Translations under genes and position numbers: made by a program
The notes under the pieces: generated by a model
Told to the model about the DNA's origin: nothing
The model's database searches: none
What the model saw: the letters and a program-made list of their open reading frames with translations, nothing else
Source: Aduncisulcus paluster
Lineage: Eukaryota; Fornicata
Length of the DNA: 30,850 nucleotides
Reading direction: 5' to 3'
Assembly: GCA_024181965.1 (NCBI GenBank)
Contig: BQXS01000117.1
Span: 4,898-35,747 of the forward strand
Part shown: one piece after another, positions 1 to 7,621 of the stretch
How the letters are laid out: each line of letters opens with the position of its first letter
How positions within the stretch are numbered: the stretch's first letter is position 1

Positions 1-870
1 AGCAGTGTGAGACTCGGAGCCAATAAGAAGGAGAGACTGGGCAACCTCGGCTAACAATACTCCATCTCCTCCCTCTAGGATAAGACTGGCAGCATTCAAG
101 AGATATTCAAGGGCCGGAATTCTGTCTTGAATCAGATCCATTGAAAAGAGAGCGCAAACGAGACGCAGACCAGACAAGAGAACTGCATGGTCTTTAGTCG
201 GACCCTTTGTCAGAAATATAGTTTCATAGGCCATTTTTGCATGCTCCGGGGAACAATCAAGGAGGAAAGAAATGGCTCTTTGGACAACTTCTCCGTATTC
301 TTCTGTTTTGAGAAGTTCATACACCGATTCACAAGAATCGGGAAGCAAATCGGGGAATCTCTTGAATGTGGCATGGGTTGCAATGATAGCAGATGCTCTT
401 ACAATGGGAGTTTCATCCTTTAAAAGCGGTGGAACAGCTTGGGGGACAACATTCTCAAGGATACCCTTAACAGGGATGTTTACAAGAGCTCTAAGGCAGT
501 AAGCACGCATATATTCATTCGGAGATTGAAGGTCTTCGAGGATATGACTACAAACTAAAACCATGTGAGGCTTCATTGATCCATCACGATTGAAAGGATC
601 TGTAAAAGGCCATAACAAATGGAGTAACTTCTTCAAAGTCTTATCTTTAGATGGAAGAATCGCCTTAATAATTGGCATAATTAAGGGATTAATGGAAGAA
701 GCCTGGGAAGAAGCGATCATAATGACTTGTTTCATTGCACGGATCTTTTCTTGGGTATTCCCTTCTTCAATAAGAGTTTTCAACTCTCCTATCGGTGAAG
801 AAGCCTTTTTTGAGAATATTATCATTATGTATCGGGGAAAACCACACTCTCTTCTCCAGTCACATGACAT
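1..870 (-). CDS. COPB1: Coatomer subunit beta (beta-COP), N-terminal part, runs off left edge
   Basis: Beta-COP is a subunit of the COPI coat that drives retrograde Golgi-to-ER and intra-Golgi vesicle traffic; its N-terminal half is a HEAT-repeat adaptin-like solenoid. The frame is open from an ATG at 870 to base 1 (290 codons), preceded in frame by a TAG at 874-876. The text aligns by eye along the beta-COP N-terminus: a short variable leader, then GELKTLIEEGN, TLKKLLHLLWPF, LQSPNEYMRAYCLRAL (about residues 100-115) and a run of HEAT-like helices with TPIVRASAI. An ATG 15 codons downstream is a possible alternative start. The gene is divergent from the kinase at 1059, sharing a 188-bp spacer. 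The family is typically about 950 residues, so most of the protein lies outside the window. AP-complex beta subunits are the nearest alternative, but the LQSPNE block favours coatomer. Confidence 0.85.
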   Translation of the reverse strand, partial: MSCDWRRECGFPRYIMIIFSKKASSPIGELKTLIEEGNTQEKIRAMKQVIMIASSQASSINPLIMPIIKAILPSKDKTLKKLLHLLWPFTDPFNRDGSMKPHMVLVCSHILEDLQSPNEYMRAYCLRALVNIPVKGILENVVPQAVPPLLKDETPIVRASAIIATHATFKRFPDLLPDSCESVYELLKTEEYGEVVQRAISFLLDCSPEHAKMAYETIFLTKGPTKDHAVLLSGLRLVCALFSMDLIQDRIPALEYLLNAASLILEGGDGVLLAEVAQSLLLIGSESHTA

Positions 871-1058
871 TGGCTAATATCAAATAATATGAGACAAATT
901 ACCGAAAATTAAATTATCTTCTTCCTGAGTAATATTTGAAAATCATTTATTTGATAATGAAAACTAAATGCTTTCCTCCTAGATTACGATTTATAACACC
1001 GTGTTTTGGGTAACCCTTCCAAGCACTCCGTCACACAAGATTTTCCCCCGGTATTTCC

Positions 1059-1685
1059 ATGGCTTCTCCAGAAACTTCCACTGATTGTCATGTCACTGAC
1101 AAAATTCCAGTTGTTTTTATCCTTGGTGCCCCTGGAACTGGAAAAAACACTCAGTGCGATATGATTTTGGGAAAATATTCTTGTGATCATTTTTCAGCTG
1201 GAGGTTTGCTGAGAGAAGAGCTTAAAAAAGAAGATTCCCCTCATAAAGAGATCATTGCGGATACAATGAGACGTGGTTCGGTTGTTCCTGGGTATATCAT
1301 TGGAGCCTTGCTTCGTGAGGCTATTCAAAAGGCAGCTGAGAAAGATCTGCAATTTGTTATTATTGATGGTTTCCCTCGTTCAATTGAGCAACGTGATGTG
1401 TTTATTTCTGCATGTGGAGATGGTAAGGCTGTAATTGTTCTCGAAACTCCCAAAGACGTTCTCGTTGAACGACTCATGGCTCGTGCTGCTGCTTCAACTT
1501 CTCTTAGACTTGATGATAATCCAGAGAGCATTAAAAAACGTTTTCTTACTGAAAACCGTCTCGTTAAACCAGTTCTCGATTCATATGAAGACCAAGGAAA
1601 AGTATATCGTATTGAGAGCATAAAATCTCCTGAAGAAGTGTTTATTGATGTGTGTAAAGCTCTTGATGATATCATTACAAAATGA
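1059..1685 (+). CDS. UMP-CMP kinase (adenylate kinase superfamily)
   Basis: A nucleoside monophosphate kinase of 208 residues that transfers phosphate from ATP to UMP or CMP in cytosolic pyrimidine nucleotide synthesis. Visible motifs: P-loop GAPGTGKNTQ at about 23-32, the NMP-binding segment HFSAGGLLREE at 44-54, the base-binding/catalytic segment DGFPRS at 103-108, a short LID with SLRLDDNPESIKKR around 148-161, and the C-terminal PVLDSYEDQGKVYRIES typical of the UMP/CMP kinase branch. The short LID rules out the long-form adenylate kinases. The residue after the P-loop lysine is Asn where most family members have Gly, so the loop is slightly unusual. The start is the first in-frame ATG (CCATGG context). 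No intron is needed. Adenylate kinase 1-like specificity is the main alternative. Confidence 0.9.
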   Translation: MASPETSTDCHVTDKIPVVFILGAPGTGKNTQCDMILGKYSCDHFSAGGLLREELKKEDSPHKEIIADTMRRGSVVPGYIIGALLREAIQKAAEKDLQFVIIDGFPRSIEQRDVFISACGDGKAVIVLETPKDVLVERLMARAAASTSLRLDDNPESIKKRFLTENRLVKPVLDSYEDQGKVYRIESIKSPEEVFIDVCKALDDIITK

Positions 1686-2129
1686 TTCATGAATTGCTGA
1701 AGTCAACTCCCCTCCTAGAAGTTCCTGGATGATACATTAATCATTAGAATTATCATCCATTTGAATTTATTGTGAGTTAGATAGATTTGGATGTTATTTG
1801 TGTCAGAAATAAATATAATGGTCGAAGTTTGGAATTGTGAACCATTATTCTTTATTATAATTGGGACGAATCGGGAGATCAATTATTTGGAACGTCATAT
1901 TTGAGCTTAATAACGATAAATTCATTCGGAATCGGCGGTGCAGAAATTCTAAGGAAATGCCAGATGTATGGCAAAGAACAATAAATAAAATATGCTGAAA
2001 CCATTGTATTATGTTTTATCCATATCCAAATTTTGACATTATGCGTAAGGGTTTCCATTTTGACAAAGCCAATGAGATTTCTCGCCATAAAAAAAATATT
2101 TCTTGTTCTTTTGGATAGTTTGAGTATTT
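1686..2129. other. Intergenic spacer with one minus-strand small ORF
   Basis: AT-rich spacer of 444 bp between two plus-strand genes. The only coding-like content is a 69-codon minus-strand frame at 1879-2088, listed separately. I see no tRNA, tandem repeat or strong hairpin here. Confidence 0.5.
1879..2088 (-). CDS. Possible small protein, 69 aa (weak)
   Basis: A 69-codon frame with an ATG at 2088, only 41 bp upstream of and divergent from the 680-residue gene. It is rich in beta-type residues (KIWIWIKHNT, EFIVIKLKYDVP). The order 'short helix, strand pair, loop, hydrophobic strand, xxLP-like end' faintly recalls an Sm/LSm fold, but the canonical Sm1 and Sm2 signature glycines and asparagines are missing. 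It could equally be a chance frame in AT-rich DNA. No splice signals were seen that would improve it. Confidence 0.15.
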   Translation of the reverse strand: MARNLIGFVKMETLTHNVKIWIWIKHNTMVSAYFIYCSLPYIWHFLRISAPPIPNEFIVIKLKYDVPNN

Positions 2130-4172
2130 ATGGCTGAAAAATTATCAGATAAACTCCAAACAATCGAAGAACTCTCAGGATCTTTGATTGAAACTGCAAA
2201 TTTTGTTAACTATGCTCTAAAGTTGCGAGATGATCCTGACAGATTGAGTACCACGTTGTCTTCAGAGGATTATAAACTTTTACTTCAAAATTTAACTGAT
2301 ATACAAAAGAATATAAGCTCTTTCTTCTTCTCCACTGCTAAGTCTTTTCAAACTCTCTGTGATCATGGAGTAATTCCTGATTTAGCCCGGATTAAAAAAC
2401 TTATTGATGATAAAAAAGCAATGAAGAATTCAATGGTAAAGAGAAGAGGCAGCGATTCAGTCGAAACTCATCCTTCCTCCTCTAAGCCATTAAAGTCGTC
2501 TGCCACTGGACCTCTAATACCAGTCCGTTCCACTCCACCCTCTCAATCATCTTCTCTTCGAGTTATTCCAAAGAGTATTCGCATGAGTGGCATTCCTTTG
2601 AGCCAATCACTCCAACCTTCTCCACGGTCTGTACGGTCATTACATCCATCTTTGTCCACTCCTAGGGCCGCCTTTAGCTCAATTCCTGAGCATACCATCC
2701 CTATTGCCGACACTGATCACATATCCGAACTTCTCCACCAAAGTGAAACTCCTGATAGTGTTCTTGCGCAATATCAATCTGATTTGGAGACTATTTTTAA
2801 ATACTATTCTCTTCTTTCAAATACATTGACTGGTTCTCTGGATGTCCCCCTTGGATTGTCCCTCAGTTCATGGATATTGTGTATGAAAGATGCTAAGCTC
2901 CTTGAGCAGCTTGGTCGGCCTATTGTGGAGGGTGTTTTCTACAAATTTGCAAGAAGGGATGCTTTTCATTCCCGTAATGCCACTCTTTTGAAGACCGCCA
3001 GACGTGAAGTTCCTATATCTACTCCCATCAAAGCATACAACACTCTCCGCAGTTCGTTGAACCCCTCTACTGCTTCCTCTGCTTCATTGACAAAGACTAA
3101 ATCTGGTAAAGTCGTCTCTAAACAGGCTTCGTCCGAACATTTCTTATCATGTGAACAGTTCATTAGTGCTATGGTTGGACTTGGTATTGAGATGTTTGGA
3201 GAGGTTGTTGAGGAAGAAGAGAAACAAAATCATAAGAAAAGGGCACATGGACGTGATGTTGTCCATTCTATTGAAAAGGAGACCCTCGACAACTCCGGAC
3301 ATGTCGATGAGGGTGCTAAGGACTTTGAACATGGCGTATCTATTGGAGACGAAACCCAAGATAGCCGTGAAGGATGGTTGAGTGCTTCGAAAACTGTTCT
3401 TGGAGATTCTGAACTGAAGAGCTCAGATCTCGATCGCACGAAATCGTCTTCTCCCCGCATTATTGCTCCCATGTCGGCCGGATTTAGTCGTCAAGAGAGC
3501 ATGAAACCTCCCCATAATATGCATCTTCCTGAAGAATCGTGCACTCCCCTCACCCCTGTTGTTCCCTATGAATCCACTGATAAAAGGAAAGAGATTCTTA
3601 TTGCGGATATTAGTAAGGCCTTTGACAACTATGAAATCATTGATAACACCCCATTCAAGCAGGCTAAGATGACAATTCTTGTGCTTAAATACCATATCTT
3701 GCGTTTCTGTAAGAGATCAAAGGAGAGTATTGATCAAATGAAGAAAATCCTCCCAACTGAGATCCCTCCTGGACCTGCCGACCTTCTCAAGACCTTTGGC
3801 CCTCATCTGCACCGTTCATACCAGGCCTTTTGCTCCCCAAACACTGCCGATGAATCTGACGAGGGTGTGATGACCATCTCTGGCCTGCTCGATTTTGTTC
3901 GCTATTTCAAGATTGGTTCCTTGGCAAAGAGAGGAGAGTTAATCCTATTGTTCGAAGCATGTGTCGATTGTGCCGATGTGAGTGGTGTTGATTCAATCAG
4001 TTATTCTAAGTTCATAATTATTCTGTATGTGATATCCAACGTTGGTTTGACAAGAACTCTTGAGAAACACAATTTCCCTTTCCCATATGATAGATTCCAA
4101 TACATTTTGAAGAAGCTTGGGGAAAGAAAACCACCAGTTCAGATGAGGAAAAAGAGACAGATGATTCTGTAA
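2130..4172 (+). CDS. Unrecognised 680-aa protein with two p25/EF-hand-like helical modules
   Basis: Single-exon protein. Residues 1-100 are helical with coiled-coil character; 100-185 and 365-485 are Ser/Thr/Pro-rich and probably disordered, separated by more ordered blocks. Two segments share a pattern seen in p25-alpha/TPPP and EF-hand-like flagellar proteins: a helix with W/F and an acidic or basic centre, a gap, VxxxFxxF or LxxLFEA, then a 'xLSxxxFIxAMxxLGxxxF' or 'xISYSKFIIILYVISNVG' helix. Module 1 spans about 242-356 (SLSSWILCMKD, GVFYKFARRD, LSCEQFISAMVGLGIEMF); module 2 spans about 583-640 (SGLLDFVRYFKI, ELILLFEACVD, SYSKFIIILYVI). A basic tail (RKKRQ) ends the protein. No EF-hand calcium loop is evident. 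The pattern match suggests a microtubule or flagellar role, but this is inference. The next gene downstream is CCDC146-like, which would fit a flagellar neighbourhood. Confidence 0.8.
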   Translation: MAEKLSDKLQTIEELSGSLIETANFVNYALKLRDDPDRLSTTLSSEDYKLLLQNLTDIQKNISSFFFSTAKSFQTLCDHGVIPDLARIKKLIDDKKAMKNSMVKRRGSDSVETHPSSSKPLKSSATGPLIPVRSTPPSQSSSLRVIPKSIRMSGIPLSQSLQPSPRSVRSLHPSLSTPRAAFSSIPEHTIPIADTDHISELLHQSETPDSVLAQYQSDLETIFKYYSLLSNTLTGSLDVPLGLSLSSWILCMKDAKLLEQLGRPIVEGVFYKFARRDAFHSRNATLLKTARREVPISTPIKAYNTLRSSLNPSTASSASLTKTKSGKVVSKQASSEHFLSCEQFISAMVGLGIEMFGEVVEEEEKQNHKKRAHGRDVVHSIEKETLDNSGHVDEGAKDFEHGVSIGDETQDSREGWLSASKTVLGDSELKSSDLDRTKSSSPRIIAPMSAGFSRQESMKPPHNMHLPEESCTPLTPVVPYESTDKRKEILIADISKAFDNYEIIDNTPFKQAKMTILVLKYHILRFCKRSKESIDQMKKILPTEIPPGPADLLKTFGPHLHRSYQAFCSPNTADESDEGVMTISGLLDFVRYFKIGSLAKRGELILLFEACVDCADVSGVDSISYSKFIIILYVISNVGLTRTLEKHNFPFPYDRFQYILKKLGERKPPVQMRKKRQMIL

Positions 4173-4411
4173 TATTTATCAAATTAAATGTTGTTGATAT
4201 TTTATTTTGTTCAATAAAAACGTCAATTTTATGTTGGTTACGGTCTTTATTTTTTGAAACACTTTTCCATTGAATATGATGAAGTTAATAAATAATTTTG
4301 AAGTTTCTTAGCTTGTATAGCTAATCTTATAACTATTCTAACCTTAATTGGGAGAATTTATAAAGCATTCGAGTGTTTCATCTTCAAACTGCCTTTTTGC
4401 ATGATACAACA

Positions 4412-7379
4412 ATGGACGAAGAAGGAGAAAAGATAATTGACGATCTAGTTGAACGGGGAAAGTTGAGTCGTGGAAGGTATGTTATAATTTATTGGGTTTT
4501 GTTAGAATTCTCATTTTTTTGGTTGTTTTCTTATTATTTTCCCATTATTTGCTATGTTTGTTATATATCAGAGGAGATTTACTTAAAAGTAAGTATCAAA
4601 AATTGAAAGATGTCCTTATGGCAGTCCAAATAAGAGAGAAAGAAGCATTAGAGAAAAAACGCCAATTACAGCAAAGAATAGATACTAGTAGGAAAGAACA
4701 AAGGTATGTTATACCAAATTATTATGATTATGGTTGTGGTTTCTAAATTTTGTTTATTTTATGATTTTCTATTTTGTTTATTGTTCTCTTTGATGATATA
4801 GTTCGCTTGAAAATGACAATAGAAATCGTCAAAAGAAGATTGCGGACCTGCAGTCTACCTTGTCAGCACTTGAAGACCAACATAGATCTTTATTAGAGCA
4901 AGATGCTCAATTGCAAAGTGTTACCACACAGCTTAGGCGTGATCAATCACAATTACAGTCAATTGTTGATGGATATAAAGAAGAAGCCCGAGCTATGCTT
5001 CGCCCACAAATATTAAAAGTCACAAGAGAAGTAGAAATTCTTAAGGATGTATGTTCGACATCCAAACGAACTTTCGATAATTTAACTGCCGAAAAGAAAG
5101 AAACAGCAAAATATACCAAGAAACTCAAGGATGGTCTTCGAATTCTTCAAGATCAAATTGAAAAAACTGAGCTTGATGCCAAACGAGCTTACCAAGAACC
5201 CAAAAGGCAAGAAAAACAGGCTGCCATTGTTGAAGCAGTTCTTTCACAAGCCAGAGATGAGAGTGCGCGTAAAGCTGCCTTTCTAAAGACTGTTGAACAA
5301 TCTCTTGCCTCTGTTCTAGAAGAACGAGCCTCCAACAAAGAGCTTCTTGCTTCGCTTCGGAAAGAGCAACGTGAGTTGGAACAGCGTGGAGAAGCCATTG
5401 ATTTGAGTATCGGTGGTGTGAAGCGAGAGATTGTACAGTGCAAGACTGAACAATCCTCCCTCACTGCAGACAGGAATGCTCTTCAGCTGGAATTGGCTCA
5501 AGAAAAAGAATCTATGTTATCTGTGATGGAAGAGAAGGAACGTATTAAAAAACAGACCCAGAGATTATTCACCCTCATTCAGAAATTAGAGGTCAATTCG
5601 GGCCTTATGAAGACTCAGATTACATCAGACAAGGGTGTTATTGTGAGTCTGCAAAGAGCCATTGCTGGAATCAAGGCATCTCGGACGAAACATCAAAAAG
5701 AAGCAAAAGAGGAACAAGATATGAAAGAGATGAAATTTGCTGATGTTGTGAAACAGATGAAAACTCGGTCAATTCAATCTGGCGACCTTGAGAGCAAATT
5801 GCATGAAAATGGTTTGGCTGGCGACGAATTGTACAAGGTACGTCATGAATGTGAGACTCTGCGTCGAGTCCGTGCTGCCGAGGCTGCCCAGCTTGAGTCT
5901 GTGAGGAGAACGATGAGGGATTCTGCCAGTGCTCTGACCTCAGCTAACGAGGATGTTATTGCCAAAGATGGAATCATTTTGGAATACAGGCGTCGTCTTA
6001 CCACGCTTGAAAGACAATTAAAAGAGGCTCAGTCGTTGTACAGAGCTGTGAAGGGCCAACGAAACAAATTCGCCTCAATCCATCACACGACCAAACAAAT
6101 GGTTATTGAAGTTGGCGAAAGAGTGAAGATTCTTGAAAATGAATGCTCTCAACTCAAAGCAGAACTTGCGACCAAGTCTCAATCTCTCGTCAATGAACAG
6201 GAAGTCACCCATAAAATGCGGATGGAACGAGACCATGTGCGTGAAGACGAGAACAAAAAGACGCAACGGCTTGGAGAATTACAAAAAGAGGTTGAGCGTC
6301 TTCGAATTATGGCTTCTGATAAGGCCAAGAAAGTTTCCATTTGTGAACGTGACATTGCTAGTCTACGTGATGACCTTCTGCGGATTGCTGAGAGTCGTAA
6401 CTTGAGTGGATTGAAAGTGGTTGATCGAAACGATGAAGTGTGTGTACTCCGAGAGAAGTTTTCTCTTCAAACCGAGGTTCTTCACTCTGCCGATGAGGAA
6501 TTGAAATCTCGGGAAGAAGAACATCGTATATTGTCAAGGAAAGTCAATGAGAAACAAAGAGCCGTCGATCTATTACGCCAGAGATCGTCTGTTCTGCCCG
6601 AAATGGTTGAAGAAGTTCAAGTATTCGCGTCAAAGCTTGAGGTTGCGCGAAAAGAAACTCATGTCCTTGCGACTCTTGCTGAAGACCCTGCTTCTTCTAC
6701 TCGTTGGAGATCTTTGGAACCCACGGTTGCACAGGCTGCGAAAGAAACCGTCTCTGAGCTTGCCAAACAACTTAAACTTCTTGAGAAACAGTTGAATGAG
6801 AAGAAAGAACAATTGTTGGAAAAGAACCTTATTTTAAATGAAATCACCACGTTAGGTGAGAGGGTTCAAGAAGAAGCCAAGGAGATCCGAGAGAAGATCT
6901 TCCCTCAGGCTAAGAAGGCTGCTGGATACGTTTCAAAAGTTGGCGAGACGGACAGAAGACTTCTTGCCGCTGTTGCTGAACTGTCCATGTGGCAAGCCTC
7001 AGCTGCTAGTCTATCGCAGGAACGAGAGGAGCTCATGACCAAGGTTGAGGAAGGGAAATCGAGGATGGAGGAGGGCTTACCGCCGACTGACGACTGTGAG
7101 GAAGAGTGGGAGAGAAAGGAAATTAGACGAATTGAGAAGAAACAATCAGATATGAGAAAGATTCATAGGGCTGGATTACCTGTTGGTTTCACTCCAGAAG
7201 AGATTGAATTCGCTCCAGGAGTCGTAAGAAGTCGTGCTAAGCCAAGAAAAGATACATTTAAGGACCCTTCAGGATTGCCAAAACTATTTCCTGCTGCAGG
7301 ACGACCTGTCGAGAAACCAGGATATTCTAGGGCTTATTATTATTATAGTGACCCAGTTCCTCAAGAAATTGAAATATAA
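4412..7379 (+). CDS. CCDC146: CCDC146/MBO2-like flagellar coiled-coil protein (3 exons)
   Basis: Exons 4412-4476, 4572-4703 and 4802-7379 join to 924 residues. The frame is kept across both junctions (AG|A = Arg, AG|T = Ser), and both donors are GTATGT. Almost the whole protein is predicted coiled coil by eye. It opens with a short helix carrying IIDDLVERGKLS followed by LLKSKYQKLKDVL, which resembles the start of CCDC146 (an 'L-x-x-GK-(I/L)-x' segment followed by 'KAKYxxLxxxL'). The C-terminus leaves the coil for a Pro-rich tail (LPKLFPAAGRPVEKPGY) and ends in QEIEI, like the KPVEI end of CCDC146. Human CCDC146 is about 955 residues, a close length match. CCDC146 and its Chlamydomonas relative MBO2 are axoneme/centriole-associated proteins. 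A longer frame upstream exists only with GTG as start, so the ATG at 4412 is used. Other long flagellar coiled coils remain possible. Confidence 0.65.
4477..4571 (+). other. Intron 1 of CCDC146-like gene (95 nt)
   Basis: Donor GTATGT at 4477 and acceptor ATATCAG ending at 4571; phase 2. The interior is strongly T-rich and the frame on both sides joins cleanly. Confidence 0.85.
4704..4801 (+). other. Intron 2 of CCDC146-like gene (98 nt)
   Basis: Donor GTATGT at 4704 and acceptor GATATAG ending at 4801; phase 2. It contains an in-frame stop (TAA at 4744-4746), so it must be removed to join exon 2 to the long third exon. Confidence 0.87.
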
Positions 7380-7621
7380 AATTGTTTTATTTCACTATAT
7401 TCAAACAATATGCGATATCTGTCATATTGGATGATTATTGTGGTATTAATATATATAGATGTGACTTTATTCATATAGTTTGTTACATAGAATTTAATAT
7501 TTTTTCTAATAAACAAATATTTCAGGTGTTTAATATTCTTTGTAGTTTTTCGAGGATATACCGGAGGTGACCAGAGATATTTTTAATATTTTATTTTATT
7601 TTGGCAAAATAAGGAAATTTA

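Noticed and set aside
1-880. Plus-strand ORFs at 187-423, 272-502 and 590-877
   Set aside because: All are antisense to the continuous minus-strand coatomer beta frame.
4373-4411. N-terminal extension of the CCDC146-like protein
   Set aside because: The extended frame would need GTG as start; the ATG at 4412 is the first usable one.
4590-4596. Possible splice donor GTAAGTA inside exon 2 of the CCDC146-like gene
   Set aside because: The exon continues in frame as coiled coil, and all other donors are GTATGT/A.
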